Of a stretch of DNA of 64,000 nt, positions 1 through 13,800 are shown piece by piece. This DNA is from Tubiluchus corallicola (taxonomy: Eukaryota > Priapulida > Priapulimorpha > Priapulimorphida > Tubiluchidae), in contig JAQGDQ010000283.1 in assembly GCA_030141605.1 (NCBI GenBank), positions 75,001 through 139,000 of the forward strand, in the 5' to 3' direction. The notes under the pieces were generated by a model, which saw nothing but the letters and a program-made list of their open reading frames with translations, did not search any database and was not told the origin of the DNA. The position numbers and the translations under genes were made by a program. The stretch's first letter is position 1, and every line of letters starts with the position of its first letter.

Positions 1-2290
1 TTTTAAGGCACATTTGAACAAGGTAGAAGACACTCTAGGTTGTAAACACTACTGTTTTTATTCAAATAATGGCGTGCTATGGTTCGTGGTGCGATCAAGA
101 ATCTAATACAGCTCATCACAGTATCCACAAAAGCACCTAAATTACAAAATTATCCGTCACAGAAATCTAGCCACACCAAAATTTAGAGTCAGTTTGTACA
201 ACTAGTGAAGCAATTCACCTAGTATTATACATATCAAAATGTACCGGCTGCCAACCCGAAAATGGCTAGAATCTAAACCAATTAATGAGCCAAGTGATGT
301 GATTAGCAATAATTGTAAATTTTTTGCCGCATGTCTTGCAAAATGCGCTTTAACATACAATAATTATTGTTTTGCACGCCACTGTATTATTATTTTATTC
401 GCATATCTTCCAACACGGAATCAAAGTTAGTAACCAAGTCAAATAATAAGGAATAGCAACGCATCTACAAACACCCATACGAATATATGTTTACACATTA
501 TTCAGTTAACAGGGTTAGAAACTGTTACGTACTAAGACTAAGCGACAGACTTAACTAGTCGTTGGCAGGCGCTGAGTGTTTGGTTACAGTTAGTTGCCAG
601 CCAGGGCCGAGCCGAACGTAACCAGCTGTCTTGTAACCTCAGATAGTGGCCAGGTCCACGGGGAGGGGCCTACTGAATGGCATGTTATGGTTTGTGGTGC
701 GTTCAAGAATTATTTTAGGAAGAAGTCATTGCTGAAGCGCTAACCGTACAGTAAGGTATGTTACCACAAAGACAATGTTAAAAAACAAAATAAAGCGCGT
801 CAAATCCCATCAGCATTTTACTTAATAACCAAGCGCTCAAGATGTTCAGTTTTTACCACCAAAATTTTCGGACCATGGAGTTACACATGTCTACTGGTGA
901 CAAGAAGTAATGTATAACCACTCAGAGTCAAAGTTTCAACGCAAATGTAACCAAGGTTCAGGAGCTTCTGCTTCCGAAATGTTTACGAAAACTTTTCGAG
1001 CAATCACCTTCAGGAAATAAGAAATGATTACAAACATGACTTGTCAACTCTCGTCCTACATTTGTTCCTGTCATTTTTCAATTTTTACAAACATTTGAAA
1101 ATCCAGCTAGGCACTGACACACGTTAGCAAAATTGCTTTTGAAATTTTACTGGACAAAACAACAAAATTCTGGACATATTGCTGATAATTTTAAACAAAT
1201 GTTTAGTGTGAACTTTTGCCAACAGATTTCACAATTCTCATCCTTGACTTGGCTTTCGTAACAACATGATAACATCGCGGCAAATAATTTACTTCTTGCT
1301 GCACGACGGAACTAAAATGGCACAAGATGTTTAATATATGCTACACGACGCAACTACGACGCCACAAGTTGTTGTTTTAGAAATTGATTGCACAATATAT
1401 GCATTTTGATGAGACTAAATTTACTGGGGAGAGCTGGAGTAGATCCTTGTTTCTTCAGTCAAAAAATGTTGCCTCAGCAAGGGCTTATCCTTTCAACGGT
1501 CAGCCCTTCACTGTAGTAAGTCATAAGGTGCATCATGCAGCCAGCTGTGAACTGGAGAACCACAGAATAGGTAATAGAGGGTAAGCTATTATCTACATTG
1601 TGATGAACCCAGCTCTAACTGTACATGCGCCCGTTTCTAATTTACTCCACCTTTTAATTTTTAAAACGTAGGCTAAGTGTCAGCCTACAACAGCGCCACT
1701 CGACGAAATTTAGTTTTGAATGGAAGAAGTTACTAGAGACAAGAGCGATCGTAGCGGCCGATCTCGAAAGCCCGATTTTTTTTCTTTTATTAATCTATAA
1801 CTATAGGCTTAGACTGGGCATATTGTGGGTGGAATTTTCACTCAGCTTTTGTAGGGAAGTAGTTCTCAAGATAAAACTGAAACACAAGCAGCGTGGCTAG
1901 TTGATTGATTTCTAAATTATGTTGCTTCGCAGCCGCAGACTCAGAGAGCTACATGTAATGGGGAAAATCGCACAAGTTTGCATAGAATTAAGTTAATAGG
2001 TTTCAAAATTTTGAACCACTTAATCAAAATTGCATTTTGCCAAACAACAAAAAAAGAAAAAACATGCGTCCCCAATTTCTCTTCGCAATCTAATTTTACA
2101 GAAATTTTTTTTCTGACTTTGAAAGTGTAGTTTATATACTCCTTTCGGTTAGCCATTATATTAATCTGTTTAAACCATTGATACGTCAGCATGCCTTTTG
2201 ATAGAAAAGAAAAATGGGCGAACTATCAATCACTCCTTAGTTTGTAAAATTTATAAAACTGAAACTATTGAGAGATTTTTTTTTTATTAA
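1..2290. other. Intergenic stretch without a recognised gene
   Basis: No open frame here resembles a known protein; the longest is 66 codons. Two imperfect direct copies of a roughly 33-bp segment lie at 69-101 and 678-710. An imperfect tandem pair of about 45 bp lies at about 1295-1375, sharing CACGACG and AACTA. The segment from 560 to 680 is richer in G and C than its surroundings, but no gene was found in it. Confidence 0.5.
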
Positions 2291-2302
2291 TTACTTTATT
2301 TC

Positions 2303-2690
<388 letters not shown>

Positions 2691-3109
2691 GGGATGAGGG
2701 AGAGAAATAAAAACAGTTTGAGAGTGAAAGAAGGATGAATAATAGCAAGAACACTTAAAGACATTTTGCAGCCTTATTTCAGCAATTATTTCATGTTAGT
2801 TGTAGTTTTGTTATGTATTACGTTTGAAATAAACATAAAATCTAAATCAGCTCAAATAAAATTGTTGATGTAACGCAAATTATTCATAACTACTTGACGT
2901 GTGTTAAACAATGACACATGTTCACATATGATTTAGCTATTTCTGATACTGTGAACAAATCAAATTTGGAAAGCTTTATCGCAATTATTCATCGGGAAAA
3001 TTTAATTGTTTGAATCTCACGCAAACTTTTGTATAACTTTTATTTAAAAAATTAATGACAAAAACGAGGTGCGAAACAAATATTTTAGAACAACAACAAC
3101 AATAAAAAT

Positions 3110-3230
<121 letters not shown>

Positions 3231-3411
3231 GGTCACTCACTAATAGGACAGCCTAATACAGCAATGTTCTTCTACGCCAAAAAGCTCATTGGTCATTGAC
3301 CACCATAAATTAATATTTCAAAAGTGTAGAGAATGTAGAATTGCTTCAATTCTTGTGATGACACTTTATCAAGTTCTTCGCTTTTACTTGCGATCCCATC
3401 ATGCCCTGTTG

Positions 3412-3421
3412 CCTTCTTTCC
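3412..3421 (+). promoter_or_regulatory. Candidate 5' TOP-like pyrimidine tract upstream of RPS8
   Basis: A run of ten pyrimidines (CCTTCTTTCC) lies 31 bases before the RPS8 start codon. Ribosomal-protein mRNAs usually begin with a C followed by a pyrimidine tract (5' TOP), so this could be the transcription start. An out-of-frame ATG lies at 3422-3424, directly after the tract. The placement is inferred; no transcript was available. Confidence 0.3.
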
Positions 3422-3452
3422 ATGCTGTCCACCATTGCAATAATCTGTTGTA

Positions 3453-6400
3453 ATGGGTATCTCACGGGATAGTTGGCATAAACGTCGAGCAACTGGTGGT
3501 AAAAGAAAACCGTTACGAAAGAAAAGGAAGTATGAATTGGGTAGACCAGCTGCACACACAAAATTAGGCCCTCAGCGAATACACACTGTTCGAACGAGAG
3601 GTGGAAATAAAAAGTACAGAGCTCTACGATTAGATCATGGTAACTTTTCATGGGGATCTGAATGCTGTACAAGGAAGACTCGTGTTATTGATGTAGTCTA
3701 CAATGCTAGCAACAATGAACTGGTATGTAACTTTTATGTGCCTCTGCTCCAGTTTTTTCGGAGTATTAAACTATAATAATTATGATCGGGACCCGTTCAC
3801 TTTTATTTTTCTGACAGTGATCAGGTTGACTCAAAAAAGCAAAAATTGTTAAATAAGTAGTGGTGTAGTTAGAATTGTGGCGCCAAGTTTGCTGCTCCGA
3901 CCCCGACGAAAAATACAACTTCGCAACATCCTTTCGATTTTAGATCTATGAAATTTGGCAGTGTTGCGTTACAATTGCAATGTCAGTTGTGGGGATAAAT
4001 TGATAATATAATAAACCTATTGGTTAATGTTAACAAGCTAAAAAATGTGTATATGAAGAAGTAAATTTTTTCTGTATGCTTCAGAAAGACAGGCCCACTC
4101 AGAAGCTTTTTGAAAACTACGGCTCTTATATTCTTCTCTTGTCATGCCATATCTGAGTTATGGCATTCTCGCCTGGGGTAGTGCTTCAGCATCGGTCTTA
4201 AAATCATTGGTTTCTAAACAAAACAAGATTATCAAACTTATAACATTTACTAGCAAAAGGGAACATGTAACACCTTTGTATTTGCAACTAAATCTACTAA
4301 AAGTTCATGATCTGTATAAATTAGAATTGCTCAAGTTTGTACATAAATTCAAAAATAATTCACTTCCAGATCTCTTCAGCAATTATTATACTTTAGCATG
4401 TCACATGCATCACCACTCTACTAGGTTTGCTACAACCCAATCTTATTTTATTGAAAGATTTAACTCATCTAAAGGCCAGAATTCTTTAAAACACCAAGGA
4501 TCTTTGCTGTGGAATTCATTACCAGACCAGTTAAAGTCCAGTAACTACAAAAAGTTAATTTTAAACTATAAAAAACAACTTATTGCAGGATACAAATAAA
4601 TGAGACATTTTGCTTATATACTTGTAATACTATACATATTTTTTTCATTGCTACGACACTTAAAGATTTTGTTTAAGTTTTTGTTATATTTTGATTTCAT
4701 TTTGTCTGATTTACAGTTGAAATAGTTTTTCGATGGTTTAATTTATTATATTTTCTTTCTCGACAAATTCAGTCATTGATGTTATTATTACAACATTTCA
4801 GTTTTGTTTTTCTTATTTGCTTCTGTTTCTTGTTTTGTTTTGTATGATTTATATTTGCCTTATTTTTCCTTGGTTTAATCTATTATATTTTTTTCTCGAC
4901 AGCTTTGGTTGATCATTCTACTGTTTTTTTGTTTTGTTTTTTTGCCGGATTTTTTAGTTAATGCTCAAATTATGCATATTCTGTTATCTTAAAAATCTCA
5001 AGTTATTTTTATTGTGTTTGCTTCGCATGATTCATAGTATTTTAGAATTGTAAATCTTTCGTTATTTAAACTATATGTTCTACAGTATTACGATACCTAT
5101 CATTCAATTGCCAAATTAACACACATCAACCGAATACAAATTTAAATTGATAACGACGCCATAATTAAGTTTATTTAATCATAACTATTTAAGGGTGGCT
5201 GACTTGATAACCTACGGGTTCTTCGCTGCCCTTCTCCTTTGCTTTAAAATATTCCATGTAGTCTTTATACTGTATTTTTATCGTTCTAACGGAGATAATA
5301 AATAATTGAATTGAATTGAATATCAAGGCAACATCAGTCTTTTAATTTCACGATGCTGTTCAACATACTGATTTTTACTGGAAATGTAGGGCTTGTGCTA
5401 CTGATATGGTGTCATTTCATGTAATCTTAAACAAAAAAATAATTACTTGTGTGTTAATAATTATAATGTATGTGTAGACTAAAAACCGTTGTAGAAGGCA
5501 TGTGTTTTAAATTTGTGCATTTGTGCTCATTTCCAGTACAGCATCAGGTGTGATACTGGCATTTTACTTTATAGCTGCAGTCTGTGATAAAACAATATAA
5601 TTCACACTCTTCCGCACCTTGATTGTTTATGCAAAGTTCTATGACATGTATGTGATTGTTCGAGCACATGTAATTAGTTAATTAGCTGCAGTTTGGGAAA
5701 ATGGCAGTTTTATGCAGCAGGTAGATAAAAAACGCTTCAGCTTGTGAGTGTCAAAATGCAAAATTTTAACAAATTACATAAATCGGTACTATATCGATCT
5801 AGAAAACTGATACGTCGTTTAACATTTAACAGCCAGACAACATTTTTTGTTTGTTTTTTGTTTGCTTGGTCTCATACCTAATTTGCACAACACGTGTTTG
5901 TATTTCACAGTCTGCCATGCAAAAGCAAAATAACTATTTTCAAAATTAACTTGCATTAACAAATTTGTACTAATGCACAGCAACAGCCAGCAAACGACCT
6001 TAAGATTGAGTGCGTAGTTTTCAGTGTGCTGCATTCAATGTGTTGTATAAATAACTGACTGAGAACTTCTATCGTTAAAGTTGGAAGGAAAGTTAGTATT
6101 ATCTTTTTGCATACTGCACAGAATCAAATTAATTATTGGGCTATGAATAGTAGGCAAGTTTAAAGGAAAGCTAACCCTCAAACAACATTCATTGTATTTT
6201 AATATTACAATTCAGCGTATTGATTGTAAACCAGATAATATAGCGTGCATGAAATGCCTTGCTTATAAGTGCAAAAATAATTTATGCCGACAACGAAAAT
6301 ACTTCTGTGTCTGTTCTTATCGACCTGGTAATTGTTTCATATACTTACACTTACTTGGCAATTAGGTAATGTGTACTACGCCTGAAAATGAAACAGCTAA

Positions 6401-7870
6401 AACCATAAGCTGCTTTACTAATTTACCATTGCTGCTGAATTTGATGAAGTCATTATATAAACACAATATGGCTATGCGTCAGCAACTCATTACGTAGCCC
6501 CTAATCTAAGCAATTAATTATAACATATTAATTCCAATACATTTTCATTATCTATGGGTTTCCAGTATAGACAGAAATTATCATACCGACAATGGTTTCG
6601 GTATTACAAAGTAAACTGGTCCATTACTAATCACTACTGATAATCATGAAATAAAGTTTATACATTCACTGCCTTACTGCATGATATTTATTTAATTATG
6701 GCATTAATATAATTACTAACATAAAGAACCAATTGGATTTCCATCTTTGATGATTAGTTCTTTGTCTTTCTATTTTTACATAATGGTTCATTGTGACTTT
6801 GTGGATTTTACGGAAATACAAATGCTTTATAAATCAATATCAATTAAGGTCTTTTAAGTAAATTTGATTTATTTCTTACTTTCAGGTTCGTACGAAGACT
6901 CTAGTAAAGAACTGCATTGTGCAAATTGATGCCACTCCGTACCGTACTTGGTATGAAACTCACTATGCTTTACCGCTTGGACGGAAAAAAGGTATAAACG
7001 CTTACTGCATACTGCGTATATGTTAGACACATAGAACATCAGGCTTGTTTGATAAATAATGTGATAAAAGTGTTAGAAATTCTGTTACAATTTAATTACA
7101 CACTTTTCCGTAAGAATGTACATAATGTACAGCAAACGATCATGGCTTGTGCAGCAAAAAAACTCAAAACGTGCAAAAATGCCTTGTGATTTTAATACTC
7201 TTGTGCAGTTTCATGCTTAGGACAGCCCTATTGATGTCTTAAAGTTATTCAATTGAATTTGTCATATCAAAAATGTATGATTAACTACAAAATACATTCA
7301 GATTGGTTAATCTTATCATTATGGGTAAATTTGACCTTTGACCGTAAGTGCATCAACCTTATCGAATTTGCAGTCATAGTGACCTAACAAAAGGTCAAAC
7401 TATTTTTTATTCAGCGTGACAAGGCGAGTAATTTGGTGTGCATTTCATGACGATTCGTGAATTTTTGAAATTCGGCCCCCATTTGCCCCCCTACAAAAAT
7501 TGTTAACATTTGAGCTGTTAACATTTGTAATTTCTCCCACTGTCAAAGAGTATTCACTTGTGCAAGTAAACGCATACAATTGTACATAGTTTCACAGCTG
7601 CGTTATCATTGCTTTACAGGGTCCAAACTCAGTGAAGAGGAGGAGGCACGGATCAACAAAAAAAGGAGTAAAAAGACCATGAAGAAATATGAAGCTCGAA
7701 AAAAGTACGCAAAAGTGGAGGCTCCATTGGAAGATCAGTTCATGACAGGTAGATTACTTGCCTGTATCGCCTCTCGCCCCGGACAGTGTGGTAGGGCGGA
7801 CGGTTACATTCTAGAAGGAAAAGAATTAGAGTTCTATGTAAGGAAGCTGAAGTCAAAGAAAGCAAAGTGA
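3453..7870 (+). CDS. RPS8: 40S ribosomal protein S8 (eS8), three coding exons
   Basis: Structural protein of the small ribosomal subunit. Coding exons are 3453-3722, 6886-6991 and 7620-7870, giving 208 codons plus stop, the usual length of animal eS8. Intron phases are 0 and 1, with donors GTATGT and GTATAA and normal AG acceptors. Hallmarks are the start [20 protein letters not shown], the basic [12 protein letters not shown] stretch, [10 protein letters not shown], the [11 protein letters not shown] block, [17 protein letters not shown] near the end and a Lys-rich C-terminus. The start fits the family N-terminus exactly, and no upstream in-frame ATG fits better. Intron 1 (3.2 kb) contains a 5'-truncated L2-like LINE in sense orientation. 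The gene appears intact and converges on FBXO8. I looked for box C/D snoRNAs, which vertebrate RPS8 introns host, and found none that was convincing. Confidence 0.97.
4110..5322 (+). mobile_element. 5'-truncated L2/CR1-type LINE, copy 1
   Basis: A frame at 4144-4599 encodes the C-terminal part of a non-LTR retrotransposon ORF2, beyond the RT catalytic core ([12 protein letters not shown], then the QNKIIKLIT and [11 protein letters not shown] landmarks). It is followed by about 720 bp of 3' UTR with a hairpin at 5191-5233. The copy ends in a short GAATT repeat at about 5305-5322, the type of tail seen in L2/CR1 clades. The frame has no internal stop, so the copy is fairly young. The upstream RT domain is missing, consistent with truncated reverse transcription. 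It sits in sense orientation in RPS8 intron 1. The left edge is approximate. Confidence 0.85.
5191..5233 (+). other. Conserved LINE 3' hairpin, copy 1
   Basis: AAGGGTGGC at 5191-5199 pairs with GCTGCCCTT at 5225-5233, using two G-U pairs. The loop carries TGACTTGATAACCTACGGG. The same stem and loop sequence occurs near the 3' end of two other LINE copies in this window (17408-17453 and 36827-36874). Confidence 0.7.
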
Positions 7871-7897
7871 TTTGCTGTAAATATCATTAGACGTTTT

Positions 7898-7903
7898 AAT
7901 AAA
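7898..7903 (+). terminator. Candidate polyadenylation signal of RPS8
   Basis: AATAAA lies 28 bases after the RPS8 stop codon, fitting the short 3' UTR usual for ribosomal-protein genes. Confidence 0.65.
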
Positions 7904-7919
7904 TGACTTGATGGACAGA

Positions 7920-10860
7920 TCAGAATTGTTCTAGTATGATATAGTGAGATGATTGTGGCAAACTGATAATCAGCGCAGGCAGTCAAGTTGCTTATGTGTG
8001 CAATTATAACGATCATTATAATGATACGGATTTTTAAAAATTTTGTGCAAGTCAGATTGGTGACCATCAGTAATTATTTGCACTATTTAGTATATTTTTA
8101 CTATCATATACCCATTAACTATATAGCACCCTGAAGGCACATTTTTTAGACCCATCAGTTATTCTTTGATAAATAATAAATATCTAAATCTAGTGTTGTT
8201 CTGTTGTGCAGCTTGGGTGCTAATTCTTTTGAATTAGATACAATTAATGTATTCGAGGTCCTGGGATGCAATTCAACCAAATTAACAGAAAAATAAACAC
8301 ATCAAATCCATTTTTTCTGGAGTAAGGTATGCTCTTCTGTACCATGTCCTATTTGTGAAAGTAGTATGTGGAACATGCGATAATTTTCTGTGCGGGTAAT
8401 CCATGCACAATTGCACATTGTTCATTATTATGATTGTAAAAAGTAAATGGCGTAGAAATAAATAAGTAACAATTGCTTTATTATTAAAAAATTAAAATTC
8501 AACAACAATGAATCAGTAAAAGCAGAACTATACCGGGATTAATTTGTAACGGCCCACTCAGAGTTTACAATAATGGATATTATAGTTATAATTGCAAGTG
8601 CGATGTTAAGCTACATAACATTAACAAAGTTAGCATTTCAATATACGTTATTAGAAAAAGCGGAATTTGCAAGTTCGAAGGTAAACATGATAAAATAGAA
8701 CTACACACTGCTGTGGCACTGCCTTACAACGTTTCACAAAAAATGTCTGAGATGATTTTAAAGCGATTATCTCTTGTCATACACCTAAGTGTTTGTTGCT
8801 TAACAACTGCTATAACTAACACATAACAACAAGCAACATTCAGCAGTCGGCAACAAACAACATACCAGCTATCACAAAACGTAAGCATAACAATAGTGAG
8901 ATTGCCTTGATTATTGATTAGTTCTCTTTCGAATAGCAAGCTGATTCCAGATCACATCAACATCTTTTAGCAAAAACAGAATTATCTATTTAGAAATACA
9001 AACAAATTGATGATTTTTTAGAAACCACAAAGAAAGCGTGATTTATTACTTGTAACATTATGTGTCGACAAACTCCAAGATACACACCATAGAAGTGTTC
9101 CTATAGCAACATGCACATGGCGGCAAAACCAGCACACTGTTTCAGAAAGTGGTGTCTACAAGTCTTACATATCTAGATCACATGAGAAAACAATTGCTAA
9201 ATGACTAAAAGACAAATTTGTAACAATTGGAGTGTATATTCATCTGAATATTATGACACCAGAGAGATGTAATGTTTACTGACAAGTACCTGCACTATTA
9301 TCCTCATATTTAGATCACTAACTAGCCACCTATCATTAAGATATTAATTACAAGAAGGGAAACACTATTGTTCAACATCACACAGAGTACAACTTACACC
9401 CACTATTAAAAATAGTGTGTAATTAATTTTCTGTCCTTTCAGCACAAATTGAGAAAAAGTCTGTGCTTGCTAGTAAGTGCAGTTCTACATAAAAATACAA
9501 AAAAACAACTGTGGTAGTTGCATTTTCATGTAAATGAAAGCAAAGTTCCAAAGATACTGTACATTAAGGCTGTAAATCCAGGAATTAGCACTGCTACTGC
9601 ACAACCCACATAGTCACACAGATAAGTGAACCAAAATTCTAAATTAACACAGTTGCTATTTTATCATAAGTCTTCAATCTAAATAAATAACATATTTTGA
9701 CATGAAGAACATTCAGTGCTGCCTAATTATTTGAAATACTTTTGCTTAACTTGAGAAACATAGTTTGAACCCATTTCCAGTAAAATCAAATTACTGATGG
9801 ATTTTTGCTATTAGTAAGCCTGATAAAGATCATTTAGGTTTGGAAAATCCTTAAATCATCATGTCAGATAAGTTTAGCAATTCACATAACTTTATCTGAA
9901 TGCTAAAGTAAAAACATGTAGCATAATAATAAGATAGGTGGTGTTCTTTCAATTTTAGCATTACAAATTTGCCCAGACAATGTAGCCGAGAGAGAAGGGG
10001 GCTTCTTTACAATTCATAGCAATGTCCCTAGGACTCGATATCAAACCTATTTATACATAGAGCTGACGAGAGTTGAGTAACTAATAGATGACATTCTCAA
10101 AATCATTAAAAAACATTATGAACAGCAATTCTAAAGCACAACTAGTTAACCTCTCAAATAAAAAATCTTATAAATCTTTAGAATACAAAATATTCTGTAC
10201 AATATAATAATTATCACTATGATCGTCACTTGCACACCTGTGTTTGTTAATCACAACAAAATTCCTATACAAAAATCTAATGTTTATAGTCTATAATCAC
10301 AACAGTGCTAGACTAAACTAAGGTAACAATACACGCAAAAGTAAACTTGATATTTTCAATGTCATCTGGAGGGCGGTAACTAATGAATCAGTTAAAAAGA
10401 CCAGAACGTATTAAAATTACTTAAAATAATAAAGTGCAGAACTGCAAATTTCCGCAAAGCAAACGAAATGCATATTTTATACATTCCTATTTTACCGTGC
10501 AGTATTGGAATTCCATGCATTTGTTCCTTGCAAAACGTTATCGCTTATTACTGTACTGGCTAATTTTAACTTCTTCATACATCCCCAACATACAAACATA
10601 GAAAAATCAGTAAAATTTGCTATCATAAAAGCCAACCAGATGTCATAATGTTTACTCTGTTGCTATTTTTCTTGACTAGTTACCAAGCTAGTTTAGTCAT
10701 TTGTAATTAAAATCAACAACACACACTAAGACTGAGTACCAAAATTTCTTCTAATAATTTATCATCAATACAAAAAAATCTTTAAACATTAATAAATTAT
10801 TAAGTGAACAATGTACACATTATTGGGAGAGTAACTGACGTCATCAAAGAGCAGCTGATA
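7920..10860. other. Region between the convergent RPS8 and FBXO8 genes
   Basis: No coding signal was recognised in 2.9 kb of AT-rich sequence. Minus-strand AATAAA signals for FBXO8 could be at 9042-9047 or 8477-8482, so much of this may be a long FBXO8 3' UTR. That is inference only. Confidence 0.4.
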
Positions 10861-13800
10861 TCAGAGCCGTCTGGTGTCATCTGCAGCAATGTGGCCGACT
10901 AGGTAAACATTATCATATAAGTGACCAGCAAGGTCATCGTTTGAGTTTGGGATGGCACCACGAACGTTGCGTATGAACTCTCGCTTTGACATTTTGTTTT
11001 TCACATGTGGACAAAACAAGTCAACAGACAGCAGAATAAGAGAATAGCATAAAACGAACACATCATCTGAAAATTCAAGTTTTATAAAATCATTGATAGT
11101 CAAATGTATCAAGAAATTCAAAGCTGAAATGTTTGGTGCAAATGCAGAAGTAACTAAAAATAGTAATCCATGAAGGACATTCAATTAATGTGTAATTTCT
11201 ATTTCTAAAAACCTGCTAGATTGGGTTTAGTTATATTCAAACTAGAAGTTGGGCAAATGAACATTCACTCAACATTCAAAACTAGAGCACAAACGATTAT
11301 CGCACAACTATTGAATCAACATCCGTCATACGTGATTCATGAAAATCGAAAAACAGCCTGCTGTTGCAATAAAAATTCAATTTTTCCATTCTTTACTTCG
11401 CAGTGTTGACTAATAGCAAGATGCATTATGGTTAAGCTTCTTAAAAGTAAACACATAATTCTAGCGCCTGGTACGTTAACGAATGTATCACATACTTGAA
11501 AAATATCACAAGCTACAGAAACTAATAAAAGAAGCCTTATGCGAAAATTTTTCAACAAGAACCCCAAAAACTTGATACCCACTCCAACCAAAAAACACAG
11601 TCGGATAATTTTTTGCTGGAAAATCGAATCGAAAGCTGTTAGATAAAATCAAAAATCGACATTGAAAAAATTTGAAATTGTCTGTACTCTAATCAGAATG
11701 TAATAGTCAAGGATTAGCCACGCCACTTTGTACCGAAGTAATAAGACTAAATCGTAATTGAAAAATTAATGGGACTTCAAATCGCAAGTGCAAAAATTTC
11801 ATTATTTTTTAAATTTATAAAAAAATTAACAGCAATTGCAACAAGAACCAAATGCAGCAATTTTATTAGATTACACAAATTTAAACAGAGCCGTTAATTA
11901 CAGTTAGTATTCTATGACACCTAACAACAATTAAATAAAGGCAGTAGCATTTATAATTAAAATTTAAACATTATTTTATTTGCACTTATAAACCACTCTC
12001 TTTTCTATACAGTGATTTTACACCTTTACTATCAAGTTAGCATGATAGCAGAAGAAAATGACACAAATGTATACTCAAATCAAATGAATGAGTCAGTGAG
12101 TAACATACCGGGACGTAGTTTTACAGCAGGGTTACATTCGCAAAAACGTTCTGAGAACTTCTGCAACATTGTTGACAGGTAGCTGCCACGGTCACTGGGT
12201 GCCTCAATCTTGCCGAAGAATTTGCGAAGGGCATTTGGTAAAAACTGGTCTTTGAAGCTTTGTAAATTGACTAAATAATCCAAAACATCCTGCCTAGAAA
12301 AGTAGTTGAACAGAATCTAATCAAACAATACTTGTATGCCAACACATAAACCCGCAAACAACACTTACTTTCACCATTTCTTTATTTCGACAGCACATGA
12401 CAACTCCATTTTGTACTACCTAGGTAGCACCTTCAAACACTAAAAATGCTTTTCTTGGCACAAAGGTACTATGAATACTGAATAAGTTTACTCAATTTTT
12501 GACACACAAAGGTAAACTGTGCTTCATATTAATCCATCATTACCTGTCTTCAAGATATATTCGTATTTGCTTGTTGCTAAGCTGTCGTGTTGCGTGAAAA
12601 AAACGTGCGATCTCCACAGGTGAATTGCTGAGCAACTGCTTCTTGACAAAATACTCCATTCCCTAATACATGAACAAGATAAAGCAATTTTATCAGATTG
12701 CACAAAAAATAATTGAAAACTAGGAAACTACAAGCAAAAATGATTATATTAACAAGTTAATGACAATCAATGCCATTCATGGCACAAAACATTCATAGTT
12801 ATACAATATATTTTATATATACAAAGTAAATTTTAAAAATCAAATCAATTGGCAGATTGAGAATGGCACGAAATGACAAAATCACACTTGCACACGTAGC
12901 AACTAGATATTTTAAATTAAAAATTATGTATATTTATTGCCAAATAAAAATATTACATGCTGCAAACAATGTGAAAAAACTTTACAAAATGAAGTGGCAT
13001 ATTTGTGCATACCATAAAGGCATCAGCGTTAAAAGTGAGGGTACCCTCATCAAGGTAAAGATAAAGCTGTTTCCAGGTCAACCTGGGATCTTTCCTGTTG
13101 TAGGCAGTCACGTAACCCCAAGTATTTCGGCACAACCTAAGGAAAAATCTGGCAATTAAACTGCAAGTCGCAATAAAAGAAAGTAACATTCACCATTTTT
13201 TATGGCACTGCCAAAGCATTTCTGGTATAATTAAATAATAAGTTGCAGTGAAGATGTCACAAGTGAACGGAATTTTCAACAGCACAAAAATTCCACGACT
13301 AAGTTGTACGTGTTTGCAAAAGCGAAACTTGAAGTACAGTATTACTGTACAATATTCAGTGAGATATACAAAAACTCTGTACACAAGCTCCCAAATGTGT
13401 GCACTATGTCACAACTGAACACGTCTGAACTGAGGCATCTGTGAGGTACAGCATAAGTTTTTTAAGCAATGCATTTCTGAGAGGCAGGAACTAGTGCCCA
13501 ACTAACTAGCAAATGGCAAAATCTCTGAAGGAGCGAAAAATTAGTCACGAAATTACTATTCTGTGGTAATAATTCTTTCACGTAAGTCATTCTTGAAATA
13601 ATAGTATGTCCTCTTTCAATATTTCGCAAGGCAAATTGTTACGAGCTGTAGTTTAAGATGGTGTCCAGTTTTCCTTTAAGTTTTTAATATACAGACACAT
13701 TAATTACAATTAACTAAGATTGCTAAATCAAGTCATTAGCTCAAAGAAAATGAATTTAATTGCACTTATTTTGTTTTAAAATATTTGCCAATATGTGTTG

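Noticed and set aside
3293-3672. Minus-strand frames of 88 and 108 codons over RPS8 exon 1
   Set aside because: Antisense shadows of a conserved exon, with no homology of their own.
3723-7619. Intronic box C/D snoRNAs expected from vertebrate RPS8
   Set aside because: TGATGA-like C boxes occur (for example about 6747), but no properly spaced CTGA D box with a closing stem was found.
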